A stretch of 64,000 nt of DNA, from positions 813,293 through 877,292 of the forward strand of contig OX457053.1 of assembly GCA_949752735.1 (NCBI GenBank), given 5' to 3'. Below are positions 20,136 through 30,027 of this stretch, piece by piece. Under the pieces are notes generated by a model, which was given only the letters and a program-made list of their open reading frames with translations, searched no databases and was not told the origin of the DNA. Position 1 is the stretch's first letter. Every line of letters begins with the position of its first letter. The DNA is from Lumbricus terrestris. Taxonomy: Eukaryota > Annelida > Clitellata > Crassiclitellata > Lumbricidae. The translations under genes were made by a program, and so were the position numbers.

Positions 20136-22544
20136 TTACGCTTGCCACAGTCTCGCCAGCTTCGCGAGTCTGTTTCCTCCGGTGAGTTTGATTCTCTGGT
20201 CGACACCAGACTTTGGGCAGCGAGTGACCATGTAGATTGCATCTGACTCTTCCACTCGCATTGATTCGACAGATGGCGTCACTGGAGGAAGGCAAGTTCC
20301 ACCCCGGAAGGAACTATTTGGGTCGACCCGAGGATGCACATCCGGTGGACGTGGGATTCGGGCTGCCACCTCAGCAGGACAGAGATTTCCGAAGCGATTG
20401 GACTGGACAGCAGTCTTCTCTTGACACGAAGCTTCCGATTCGAAGGTTTCGGTTTGCACGGCACAGATTCCTTTCGTGATTCTCGTCTCTGGCAGCACTG
20501 TTCGATTTTCGACATTCGTTTCACAGCTCGTTTCAATGTTCGGAGAATTTCGCAGGTCACTGACAGTTTGTTTCGCTCGCTGACACTGTTTCAAACTGTT
20601 TGTGCACAGGACATTCAGCCGCAGATTCCGGACGAAGATCCATCCTTTCCCTACATGCCACATGACATTTTCCTTCACCATCCAAGAGAGTCCGAGAATA
20701 AGTTCAGTAACCTGCTCAGTTACCAAACAAGGAATTTCGAAAGCCTGATCTTCGATTTTCAGTTTCAATACAGTCTCCCCCAGTACCCGAATTGCAGACC
20801 CATTAGCAGCTCGCAACAGTTGACTGGAGCCTTTGATTTCCGCCGGATCCACTAGCGACGCAGGGCATAATGTCATTTCACTGCCAGAGTCTAACAAAGC
20901 TAGCAATTTCTTTCCTCTAATTGTCACGGACAGATAAGCGTCACTGTTTCCTTTTACATGTCTGGCGTTACTCACCCCAGGTTCTTCAGGTTCATCTTGC
21001 TCTCCAGTTGACGAAGAGGTGATTCTGCGAGGACAAACCCGGGCCAAATGTCCAACCTGGTTGCACTCGAAGCAGCGTCGGTTGTCAGGCGTTGTCCTTC
21101 GGTAGTTTTCATTCGGTTTTTGACTCCAACGTTGATTTCTATAGTTTGTGCCTCTCCATGCCGAAGAGGTGCGTTGCGGTTGCCATGGCGGATAGTGTCT
21201 TTCGGTCGATGGAGTATTCAGCAGGCAGTCCATTCTGTCACTCAATTGTTTTAATTGACGGGCAATGTCTTCGCGAAATTCTTTCATATCGCAATCTCCC
21301 GTTTCATCACTTTCCTTCACAGTTTTGACTCGGCCTGGACGTCGTTCTTGGCGGTCCATGCCATCTTCATCAGCTCTGCGGTAGCCTTCCAGTCTCAGTG
21401 CCGTCTTGTACGCATTGTCTAGGGTGACCGGTTCCCTCTCTCTCACTTTTAAGGCTAGCTCTTTATCTCGCAAGGCATCAAGAAAAGCCTTGATCGCAAT
21501 AGTTTCACTGTGTGTTGACCTCGGTCCTGGGAATGCCAGAATCATTAATCGTCTTATGTCTTGGACTAAAGAACCCAGATCTTCTCCTACCTTCTGTCTG
21601 CGAGCACTTAGTTGAGTCTGGTACAAAACCGTTTGGTCAGTGCTCCCATGTCTTAGCCTCAACCTGTCCATCAAGTCGGCGCAGGTGGTAATTGTATCAG
21701 AGTCAAATTCATAAAGAAGTTGATCTACCGGTTCAACCAGTGCGCAGGTCAGTTGTGCTAGTTTTTCGTCTTCTGTCCAACGATTGTTCTTGGAACACAC
21801 TTCAAATTTTTTTAAGAACACCTCTACCGACGTTTTTCCATTATAATGACCTAGTTTCATGTGCGATCTCACCTTCTCTCTTGTTGAGTCGGCAGCTTTT
21901 TCTTGTTCTGTGTTGGTTGATGGCGTTACCATGTCACCAGTTGATGCTCGACTTTCAGCAGCAACTTGCACTGCTGGGAAAGAAAGACTGACTGTCTTTC
22001 CTTCAGCTGTTTTCAGACAGTTATCTTGGCAGTTCACACTGGCTGGGCTGAACATTTCTGACGATGGATGCAGTTGCATGACCTTGACAGAGTTTTCCAG
22101 AACTGTGCTCGTCATGGGCCACGGTTGCATCTGGATCGGAAGAGAAACTGCTTCCGCGTAGACAGGGAAGACTGGAACAGGTGGAACCATCTTCTGACTG
22201 TATGGCGCATACATGGGCTGACCATTAGCCCAATGCATGTATTCGTAGCTGTGCGTGACTCGAGTTTCCGACGACAGGGACACCATGGACATGATCGGTC
22301 GACTCGAAGCAGATGTGTACGCGAACATCTGAGGAACTGATGCGAAGACTGGGAGGGTTCTTCCGGTTTCTGTTTTCGACTCGCAGAACAGAACATCAGA
22401 AGCAGCCGAGGTGACTGAAGCGGTCACTTGTGACAGCATGTTGCTTGGTGACCGGAATTTTTCTGTTTCAGGAACCGACGAGGGGGGGGGAAGGTGGCAG
22501 CCCGAGGAATGACAGTCGCTGAATGGCGAGGATGTGCATCCCAT
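20136..22544 (-). CDS. Retrotransposon Gag with zinc knuckle and retropepsin
   Basis: An intact 802-codon ORF. Residues about 1-220 are Ser/Pro/Thr-rich and low complexity. About 225-395 form a Ty3/Gypsy-type capsid region (HYNGKTSVEVFLKKF, with an FLDALRD helix). A CCHC zinc knuckle is at 491-504 (CFECNQVGHLARVC). The aspartic protease follows, with active-site DSGSE at 552-556 and ILGLSWM at about 606-612. After the protease about 190 residues of no recognised domain lead to the stop, where RT would start in a full element. Gag and protease are fused in one frame. It overlaps the upstream ORF (22424-23077) by about 120 bp in another frame. The lack of stops and the near-identical LTRs suggest recent activity in trans. 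Confidence 0.9.
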   Translation of the reverse strand: MGCTSSPFSDCHSSGCHLPPPSSVPETEKFRSPSNMLSQVTASVTSAASDVLFCESKTETGRTLPVFASVPQMFAYTSASSRPIMSMVSLSSETRVTHSYEYMHWANGQPMYAPYSQKMVPPVPVFPVYAEAVSLPIQMQPWPMTSTVLENSVKVMQLHPSSEMFSPASVNCQDNCLKTAEGKTVSLSFPAVQVAAESRASTGDMVTPSTNTEQEKAADSTREKVRSHMKLGHYNGKTSVEVFLKKFEVCSKNNRWTEDEKLAQLTCALVEPVDQLLYEFDSDTITTCADLMDRLRLRHGSTDQTVLYQTQLSARRQKVGEDLGSLVQDIRRLMILAFPGPRSTHSETIAIKAFLDALRDKELALKVREREPVTLDNAYKTALRLEGYRRADEDGMDRQERRPGRVKTVKESDETGDCDMKEFREDIARQLKQLSDRMDCLLNTPSTERHYPPWQPQRTSSAWRGTNYRNQRWSQKPNENYRRTTPDNRRCFECNQVGHLARVCPRRITSSSTGEQDEPEEPGVSNARHVKGNSDAYLSVTIRGKKLLALLDSGSEMTLCPASLVDPAEIKGSSQLLRAANGSAIRVLGETVLKLKIEDQAFEIPCLVTEQVTELILGLSWMVKENVMWHVGKGWIFVRNLRLNVLCTNSLKQCQRAKQTVSDLRNSPNIETSCETNVENRTVLPETRITKGICAVQTETFESEASCQEKTAVQSNRFGNLCPAEVAARIPRPPDVHPRVDPNSSFRGGTCLPPVTPSVESMRVEESDAIYMVTRCPKSGVDQRIKLTGGNRLAKLARLWQA

Positions 22545-23077
22545 GTTTCCACGTGGTCGTCGCTCAGCAACGAAGAATCCCCCATTTTTCCATCTGAAAC
22601 TAAAAATCTGGGATTAGTACAAGTTTTACCCTCATTTTGCTCTACACCTAACGCTTTTGTTTCGAGTTCGAGTCTATGTAGAGGTCGCAAGTCAGTGATT
22701 TCTGAATCATCATTTTCAGATTTATTTTCGATTCCCATTCTAACTAATTTATCTTGTTTTCGACGCATGTAATTTTTAAAGTCAAAATCTCTATACAAAA
22801 CATTTGTATCATAATAATACATTGCTTGACCATGCAACATGTCAGTTGTATTTACTCTTTGACCTTGACCTTGACCTTGTAAATCATTTACCTTTTTACC
22901 TTGTAAGTCATTTACCTTTTGACCTTGACCTTGTTCCCGACCTTGTAAATCTTTTGGTCTAGCACCAAAGTATTTCATCTGTACATCCATTCTTCTTGGA
23001 TCATCTTGTGAAAAATTTTCTTTTCCATTTTCCACTTCTTCCCATAAATATTCTGCTCTACTAAATCTGGGATCCAT
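22424..23077 (-). CDS. Retrotransposon upstream ORF of unknown function
   Basis: 217 codons, rich in Asp, Glu, Lys and Gln, with a repeated QGQGQ/VNDLQG segment at about 45-75. No domain is recognised. The ATG lies two bases after the stop of the LTR-initiated ORF, and the 3' end overlaps the start of Gag-protease in a different frame. Two frame changes in a row suggest re-initiation or frameshifting if all three parts are translated. Alternatively it is leader sequence that happens to be open. Confidence 0.55.
   Translation of the reverse strand: MDPRFSRAEYLWEEVENGKENFSQDDPRRMDVQMKYFGARPKDLQGREQGQGQKVNDLQGKKVNDLQGQGQGQRVNTTDMLHGQAMYYYDTNVLYRDFDFKNYMRRKQDKLVRMGIENKSENDDSEITDLRPLHRLELETKALGVEQNEGKTCTNPRFLVSDGKMGDSSLLSDDHVETWDAHPRHSATVIPRAATFPPPRRFLKQKNSGHQATCCHK
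22855..22960. repeat. Short (TTGACC) direct repeats
   Basis: Runs of gaccttgacc and gtaaatcatttacctttt repeat several times. They encode the QGQGQ/VNDLQG repeat in the upstream ORF. Confidence 0.7.
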
Positions 23078-23079
23078 TA

Positions 23080-23721
23080 TTATTCTACCCTCTGACCCAT
23101 GACCTTTTTTAGCTTCACCCCACTTCTGGTACCAATTGTTACGCGCGGGGGCGCCGCCTGTCCTACCGTTTCCGCCCCCAAATTAATGGGCTCCAGTGTT
23201 GCACGCCCCCTTAAGCGCGGTTGAGGAAAGCTGGGTCCTAGGTCAAAGGTTTTGGTGTCAATGGTAGCAGGTTCGAATCCTAACCTAGGGTGTGAGCTTC
23301 TCTGGTTACCAAATTCCTCAGGATGGGCCGTTTTTGGACATATGTCAGCGGTGGCTGTTAAGCTCACAACAGCCCCACTAAATGGGTGCTTATCAGGGTT
23401 CGATTCCTCAACTTTCCCCCATGCTCCATCACCCACTTTACCTTCAGCTACCGACTTCACCATTGTTTCACATTCTTTCTGGCGGGAACTTAATTGGGCT
23501 TGCTGCATGGAAACTAGATTCAGCTCTTCAGCTAGACCGATTAAAATGCTACTCTGGCGCTCCATAAATTGTTCTATTGTAGTCATTTGTTTCTGTAATA
23601 CAGCGGGGTCTAAGTCATCAGTATTGTCTGTAGTCCCCAACTCAAGGGTTTCTCTCGGACATAACTCATCTTCCTCTTGTCCTGTCCCTAAGACACTGTC
23701 CGTTTCCCCGTCAGAGTCCAT
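23080..23721 (-). CDS. ORF starting inside the 5' LTR and crossing the primer-binding site
   Basis: 213 codons. The ATG at 23721 is about 865 bp into the LTR, and the frame crosses the LTR end and the primer site (residues IGTRSGVKLKK) to stop at 23080. The N-terminal half is acidic (MDSDGETDSVLGTGQEED) and is followed by a likely coiled-coil stretch (about residues 40-90, Gln/Leu-rich). No known domain. Because the ORF begins in the LTR, the 3' LTR carries the first 190-odd codons too (16128-16721). Coding sequence in LTRs is uncommon outside a few retroviruses and plant or animal elements. Confidence 0.6.
   Translation of the reverse strand: MDSDGETDSVLGTGQEEDELCPRETLELGTTDNTDDLDPAVLQKQMTTIEQFMERQSSILIGLAEELNLVSMQQAQLSSRQKECETMVKSVAEGKVGDGAWGKVEESNPDKHPFSGAVVSLTATADICPKTAHPEEFGNQRSSHPRLGFEPATIDTKTFDLGPSFPQPRLRGRATLEPINLGAETVGQAAPPRVTIGTRSGVKLKKVMGQRVE
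23118..23134 (-). other. Primer-binding site, tRNA-Leu type
   Basis: The minus strand reads TGGTACCAGAAGTGGGG two bases after the 5' LTR end. This complements the 3' end expected for a leucine tRNA (plus strand here CCCCACTTCTGGTACCA). Confidence 0.75.
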
Positions 23722-24586
23722 TATAATTCGATAGCAGAAATCACTTCACAGTTCTCTATTTAAGTTTCATTTATTGTAGAATCAATCAAGCGACGGTCTG
23801 TCGTTCATTAGCAATTATTTACACGGCCGATAAAATAGAAATAACATTAAAGTTTCACGATTAAGGCCCTCCTAAAACGCCTATGTCTCTTGACTAGCTT
23901 AAGTTTTATCAGATCAGTTCGCAGACTGACTATTTCCCACCTATCCGATCAGTTCACAGACTGAATACACCACAACTAATATTTGCACCAAAAATAGAGA
24001 TACAAGTTTTATCTAATTACACCTAGTTCAGGTTCGAGCTCTATAGATTAGGTTGCTTATACTTCCCTGTTCCCATTGATATTTTAGGACAGCCGATCCA
24101 CCGTTTTCCGTCCTGTAGAAAGTTATTGAGTCGTCGGCCGATGCCAGAATTTCTCCGTCGGAAGCGTATTATTAATTTAATCGTTGCCGGAAATCTTCGT
24201 AATTACACATCGATTCACAAGACATCGGAAGAACCTCGTCTTCTACCTGAGAAAACTTGCCAGAATCGAAAATACCATCAATTTCACCACGTTTCACGAT
24301 TTCCACAAGCGTAGGTCTTAACCGGTTCAATTCTGCAGCCCGACTCAAGGTTTGCGCGATAATTTGCCGCAAGAGAGCGCTTTTTGGCGCCTAAAACATC
24401 GCGTGATGTCTAACCAATCAAAAATCGCCGGTGGTGGAAAGTTCCATTGAAAAATGCATGGGAAGCCAAAAATAGCGATGACCGCATCGATCAGTGCTAA
24501 GCATAGCACCCATGAACTCACAATTAAAATAGCGGCCTCACTTAAATAAATAAGTAAGGTAGCTAGTAGCGACTTGGTTCGCTACA
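23137..24586 (-). repeat. 5' LTR
   Basis: 1450 bp, matching 16137-17586 except at 23194. Both LTRs also carry two tRNA T-arm-like words on the plus strand (ggttcgaatcc and ggttcgattcc, at 23270-23400). Confidence 0.95.
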
Positions 24587-25369
24587 CCAGAGGCCGAATG
24601 GCATCAATGGCGTGCACTGTTTTAAACGAATTATTGTAGCCTAAGCTTATACCTACTTTCAGGCGAACAGACCTTTGCAAAGTCATCGGCTCTTATGCGT
24701 AGTTCAGATAGGTTAAATGTTTATCTTATTATCGTAGTCGCAATCTCCAGATTTCTTGCGCACTACTCGAAATCCATGCGCAGATCATAATTGTAGACTA
24801 TGGCCTATAAGAAGTTTACTCAAAAAAATTCAAACCTTAAAATAGGGAGCAAGAAATAATAGCAGGCCAACTAATAGTTTACAAACGGTTTTCACTTTTT
24901 GAATTCGGCCCACACAATAACAGACGTGTTCGATATAGAGTGCTCAGTAGTGATAAAAGTTAAACTGCAGCCAGAAATCTATTTAGCATAGTCTCTAACC
25001 TCAACGTTAATCAAATCAAAAGAGGTTCTCGTATTTTCAACGGTAGAGCATCAATCAATCAGCGAAGTCTCAAAGATTGAACGAAGTCAAGAGCATTGCG
25101 AGTGGTTCAGGAGCTGAGTTCAACCAGATAGATTCGATAGACATAATCTGGGATCTAAGAGGGTTAGCTGAATTGGATTCCAGCAACAGGAACTGAGAAA
25201 CCAACAGTACAGTCTGTGCATAAGTTGCAGATTGTTGTTTGGCATTTAATCAATAATTATTCTCCGATTTTAGTAAGAATAATTATGCATAGGCTACAAT
25301 ATCTTATGTTCACCTCCATTAAAGATCTAATATGTTACTTAAAAAATCTGATGAACCGTAAACAATAAT
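24587..25369. other. Flank between LTR element and gene L1
   Basis: Unremarkable AT-rich sequence that presumably includes the L1 3' UTR. No clear AATAAA was located at the expected distance. Confidence 0.4.
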
Positions 25370-25673
25370 TTATACATTAGTTGTCCGAGGTTTTGGGCCT
25401 GGAGATGGCTTTGTCTTTCCAGGTATAATGATGACATTTCCATCGCGATGACCTTGAGGTTCCGTATGGAAATCCAGTTGTGCGTAGACTGCAGACGTTT
25501 GGTTGGAGCTTTCTTCTGCATTTGTATTGACATTATTACTATTTGTCAATGGCGGAACAACCATTGCGTAAGGGTTTTCTATTTCGTCAGATCTTAGGTT
25601 GTTAACCTTTGAGTTCTGCGCCGGAATGTGAGGTCGTCGTACTTTAGCATCCGCCGTCTTCTCTCGAGTACAT
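25370..25673 (-). CDS. L1 tail exon
   Basis: The acceptor acgttctag|ATGTACTC joins in phase 2 to give RRRCTREK. The tail has about 100 residues with two tyrosines in YAxV/YAxL context: ENPYAMV (Tyr codon near 25570) and SAVYAQLDF (near 25486). The -2 residues (N, A) do not fit the strict ITIM rule. It ends KPRTTNV. Confidence 0.75.
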
Positions 25674-28600
25674 CTAGAACGTATTCAATTGGACCTCAGC
25701 GTGCTGAATATGAGTAATTTAATTGAAGTTTTATTGTGCTGATTAGGTTTATAAATTCCATCATGTGTAACGATCATGTAAACGGTTAATCCGGTGGATG
25801 ATTTATAATGAGTTTCTGCACACGTGACGTTTATTGACTTTTGTTTCTTCACTCGTAGCATTATTGCATTAATCGTTAATGTAGCAGTGACAACAATAAT
25901 ATTCTTCTTATTAATTCAAACTGACAAGTACACAGTAAGATTACGCGACACAGTAGTAAAAGACGATAACAAGTTTTTAACAGGAGTCGGTTGAATAGTC
26001 ATAGCCTAGCTTATAGAAATTATGTCTTACTACTCAATAAACCGACTTCATCCGATCATTCCGATGAAAGGAAATCTGTCAACCCCAACTGCAGGAATCG
26101 ATCCCGCTTCGTGTTCTCCTCTTCCCGTCAATAATGTTGCCATTCATTTATTATCATCCTACCCTTGTGATTACGTGTTTAATCACGACAGGCTGCTATA
26201 TAAAAATATCTTACGGTGAATTGCATATTATTATTTTAACTTTACATTGTTCGGTTGAAAGCATGCCCATCGTTTCACTAATTCAGAAAATATAGAGCAG
26301 TAAACTGTTAACTCATACACAGAATGTAGGCCTATAATTGATTGACCATTACCAGCTCGAAAATATAACTCAATATGCGATTAATTCGAATTAATTCGTT
26401 CTTTCATTGTGCACTGCATTTTGGTCGAAGAATGCTGACTTCATTGTAAAACAGAGCTCATATATATGTGAAATACAGACTATATATATATGAGTGATAT
26501 AATATGCAAACCAGAGTGGAACGTACCTTCTTCGGAGTAAGATGACCGCTGCGATCACCGCAGCGATGACTAAGGCACCACCGACTCCAACACCAACACC
26601 AATACCAATTGTAGCTCCTCGACCTGTTTAATCAAAGTCCACGCATTTCTCCTGCATCTCTCTTTCTAGTATAATACTAACCACAGACATTTTTCTACAT
26701 TTCTCACTGCCTTTACACGGTACTGATACTTTAGTTAACAAAGGTCATATTATCTTAATAATTAAAATATGAAAAATAAAAGGCATTTGTGTAGACAATT
26801 TTGGCTTAAGCGTATAAGCTTATAGACATGTAGGCCTACAGGCCTATCCTAAAAACAAAAAGAATTGGCCACCATTACGATTTACGAGTCACAATTCTGA
26901 CTAATTTCCTTGCTGTTCCTAAAACGGTTTTAAATTTTGGTGTTGCTTTATCACTCACTGTTTTTGTCAAACCTAGAAATTCTCTGAGTGCATTATGTTC
27001 AACCTTGAAGTTTGTGCTAAGTATACTCACTAAGTCCCATTTGCTGATCCATGTTTCCTGTGTCATTTGCAGTCGATGTGGAATTAAATGTCACGGATCC
27101 AGGACTGGTAGGCGTTGAGACTCCACCGTTAACAGAAGCCACAGATAATGTTGCTTTGTATGTAGTAATAGTTGTGGGAGTAGTGGATGTAGTGGGAGTA
27201 GTGGATGCGGAAGAAGGAGTGGTTGTCAAAGTAGTGGTTGTAGTCTTAGTGGTTGTCATTGCAGCGCTAGGTGTTGGAGAAATATTATCTACAGAGCAAA
27301 CCAGCCAGCTTGAATAAGTATAGTGAGTTGCTTATAATAAAGACACACTTTTCTAGGTTTAGAATCTTTGAAAACTATGCCGTGACATTCTATTACTTTC
27401 TCTATTTCCAATTCCATTATGTGTCAAAATAAACGTGTAAATTTGATATTTGCTACAGAATTCTGTGATTTGTCTTCATGTTAATAACCCTAAACTTTGC
27501 GCAGATCTGAATGCGCAGTAAAGTTAATTGGCTGAGCATCGTCGATAAATTACCAGAAATGCAGACGAAAGGCTGCAACTGAGTGCATCCGCACTCGATC
27601 CAATTCCATTTCGTGGTCGACAAACAAAGACAATCTGAATTAGCAAGACCAAAGTCATTGATTGGATGACCAGACATCCAATCGCTGTACTTGACATCAG
27701 AACCTGAGGACGGACAATTCAATCTAAAATTCAGTTGTAGACTATCGTACCAAATTCACTATTGATTTTTGTGTGTGAAAGGTTTAAAGAAAGTCTGACG
27801 AATAAATTCCCTGTCGGCAAGCATATTAAACTTCGAATAGGCCTAGGCCTATGTGCAACTGAAGAATATTATTATTTTCGAAATAAAATTACGATTCAGC
27901 AGATCAACGAATTAGCCTACATTTTGATAATACCCTACGGAGTTCTTAAGATCCGAGTTAAGAATTTATGCATGGGATGCTTAAGAACGTACTTGTAGTT
28001 TGCCATGTCCACGATTCTCTTCTGATTCCGATCCAGTAACTATTCGATGTGTTTATCCATGAACCATTGAGCGCCTTGAATCCATCGTTTGAAGTAATGC
28101 TTTCAAATGAAGCCAAGTCTCCTCCTGCGTCTAAACATCGGTTACGTGCGTCGTACCAAGACATCGTTTCTGTGAAACTTTTGTAACACTGACCACTGAT
28201 CGTAACTCCATCAGAACAATACGGCTGACCTATTGAAGTTAACCAAGTCAATTATTTGATAACATTGTTGTCACAACATAACATTTTTATTCGGCAACCA
28301 GCTCATTCATTAAAGATAGTATAGTTATACAACAGTTATCTAATAGACTCTATGTCGGTTCACCCAGGAGACCCAAAAGGGGCTAAAGGTCCCGCTAGCC
28401 AGGGTCACCTGAGAGAATTTGGTCAGAAATAAGCAGCACGGCCGACTAAAAAAAGCAGTTTCATTAACAATAAATTCTTAACTAGCATAACATATACAAA
28501 ATAAAAGGCGAGTTATGAAAGTAGAATAAAGTTAGTGCAGTCACACGAACGGAAACAAGTGCACACTCCCATATAAAGATGAATTAACAGTATTTCCCCA

Positions 28601-30027
28601 GGTTGTTAGAGGTTTACATTCCTTGATGGATGTAGGCAGAAAACACCCTTTTGAATAGACGAAGAGACGACAGGGAGCGAATATCAAGAGGAATACTATT
28701 CCATGTTCTTGGTCCAATACATTTTATAGATGCAAGCCTTGTATTAGTGCGGGCAAAGGGAGTATAAAAATGGTTAGTATTTCTCAAACAACGATCCTGA
28801 ATATAAGTGCTGAATTTGAAATAATCTCTATAGGTTATAATCTCTTTATGTCTATCACATTTAAGCATTATAGATCTGTACAAATATTAAATTGTGTCAA
28901 TTTGAAGTTTTAAAATATACGATTATGATTTTTACTTTACTGTATTGCATAGATCTACTTCACCTGCGCAGATAAATCCCATGCTGTAAGCAGGTCTGCT
29001 AGCATACAGATCCAACCCAGAGGTAGTTGGCTTCAAGTATCCATAGGCGTAAGATGGATCTGATTGGTTGTGAACAGTAAGGTCACCTAGAATGATTGCA
29101 TTAAAACAGAGAATAGTTGAAAATTGAATTGAATTGAACATCGTATCAATAAAACAAAGTTGCTTTGTTCACTGAAAATTTTTGAATATCTAAGAAGCAC
29201 CAGCTGTAATAAATTTCAATCCAACACGTGGAACACTGTGAATATCTGGAGTTTGACACGTAGCCTAAACCTAACCATGCTAATACAACAACAATATTAT
29301 TAAATAACCAGTAGCTATACAGTTATTGCAAAAATGAAATTCAACCCAGTGTCGGAAGTTAAGCTTACGTTAGTGTAAGCATTGCACATAATAATGTATT
29401 CCTCTCTCATCTTATGACAGTTCTATTTGGCTGTGCTGGGGTTGAGATAGAAACTGAGTAGTCACCTTGAAGAGCCGCTATGCAACTTGTCGGAATTAAC
29501 GAATGAATGAATAATCATGAATTCATTCATTATATTATATTATTATTATAATTTTATATGAATAAAATAGATATTAGAAGAACAGTAATCAAAGTATAGA
29601 CTAAAATCAAAGAGGGCGTCATCGCAACGACTTATAGGCCTTACTTTAAAGATTATTATTCAGACAGAAATTATATATAATATTATAGTAGCCTAGGCTG
29701 GCAAAGTTGGCCTGTGATACGCACCGATACAATTGCTATTACATGTAAGACGAAACCAGCTGCTCTGTGACGATCGCTTGCCATTAGTTGAAACATTCCA
29801 TCCATTTAATCCTTGACTATATACCCTCTTGATGAAATCAATGAGTGAGTTCTGGATGTCTTTGCTTCTAATCTCAACCAGTTGAGTCCCATTTGATCGA
29901 CATCGTTGCTGAGCATTAGATTGATCTTGGAGTTCGCTGAAATTGCTGAAGTTAGATATGACGAAGCAATATCCGCCATTGCATCCACTCACGTACCCCT
30001 CCACCTTTACATCAATAATCTGCCACA
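25370..30027 (-). CDS. L1: two-CTLD transmembrane receptor with tyrosine-motif tail (seven exons found)
   Basis: Exons on the minus strand: 30027-29725 (CTLD-A first half), 29086-28964 (CTLD-A second half), 28229-27993 (CTLD-B first half), 27703-27554 (CTLD-B second half), 27288-27031 (Thr/Ser stalk), 26623-26527 (transmembrane), 25673-25370 (tail and stop). All introns are phase 1 except the last (phase 2). CTLD-B has the family landmarks SWYDARNRCLDAGGDLASF, YWIGIRR and PFVCI. No EPN/QPD or WND sugar-binding motif is seen, so ligand binding may be protein-based. The tail carries NPYAMV and VYAQL, which resemble SH2-docking motifs. L2 and L3 share the exon layout. The signal-peptide exon upstream of 30027 was not found. 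Confidence 0.8.
26527..26623 (-). CDS. L1 transmembrane exon
   Basis: It encodes GRGATIGIGVGVGVGG, then ALVIAAVIAAVILL, then RRR as a stop-transfer signal. The Gly-x-Gly pattern is shared with L2, L3 and the relic at 7260. Confidence 0.85.
27031..27288 (-). CDS. L1 Thr/Ser-rich stalk exon
   Basis: Mucin-like: long TTT/TTP runs at the start (KTTTTTLTTTPSSASTTPTT), several N-x-S/T sites (DNIS, FNST, ANDT), ending DQQMGL before the donor A|gtgagt. Probably an O-glycosylated spacer. Confidence 0.8.
27554..27703 (-). CDS. L1 CTLD-B second half
   Basis: Reads SDVKYSDWMSGHPIN, then DCLCLSTTKW, then WIECGC and PFVCI, giving the C2, C3 and C4 cysteines of a C-type lectin fold. Confidence 0.8.
27993..28229 (-). 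CDS. L1 CTLD-B first half
   Basis: Reads CYKSFTETMSWYDARNRCL, GGDLASFES, then NSYWIGIRRESWTWQ. The helix-1 cysteine is present. The donor is ACAA|gtacgt. Confidence 0.85.
28340..28890 (-). mobile_element. LINE 3' fragment inside an L1 intron
   Basis: It encodes NTNHFYTPFARTNTRLASI, then KCIGPRTWNSIPLDIRSLSS, the usual C-terminus of LINE ORF2. The 3' UTR text (ggctagcgggacctttagcc on the minus strand) recurs at 42115-42250. Confidence 0.8.
28964..29086 (-). CDS. L1 CTLD-A second half
   Basis: Reads SYAYGYLKPTTSGLDLYASR, then MGFICA. It has the terminal C4 cysteine but no C2/C3 pair. Confidence 0.7.
29390..29515 (+). mobile_element. LINE 3' end with AATG tail
   Basis: Matches the end of the fragment at 57170-57467 (gacagttctatttggc, then gaatgaatgaat). 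It lies in the intron between the two halves of L1 CTLD-A. Confidence 0.6.
29725..30027 (-). CDS. L1 CTLD-A first half
   Basis: The acceptor gattcgacag|TGTGGC fits the L2 and L3 starts. It reads GGYCFVIS, AQQRCRSNGTQLVEI, then WNVSTNGKRSS. The helix cysteine and LVEI strand are clear. Donor ATCG|gtgcgt. Confidence 0.78.

Larger units (their letters stand above)
16137..24586 (-). mobile_element. Young LTR retrotransposon, Gag-protease only
   Basis: It has two 1450-bp direct LTRs exactly 7000 bp apart, TG...CA ends, a primer-binding site next to the right LTR and a purine-rich tract next to the left LTR. Transcription therefore runs on the minus strand. The 5.55-kb interior encodes Gag and a retropepsin in one long ORF plus a smaller upstream ORF, but no reverse transcriptase, RNase H or integrase. 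The last 2.5 kb before the 3' LTR is noncoding. The gene order and Gag style fit a Ty3/Gypsy-like lineage (inference). It must depend on enzymes from another element. No target duplication is visible (tatag on the left, ccaga on the right). Confidence 0.93.

Noticed and set aside
20334..22396. Several 68-173 codon plus-strand ORFs
   Set aside because: Antisense shadows of the Gag-protease ORF.
27051..27317. Plus-strand Val-rich ORF
   Set aside because: Antisense of the L1 Thr-rich stalk exon.
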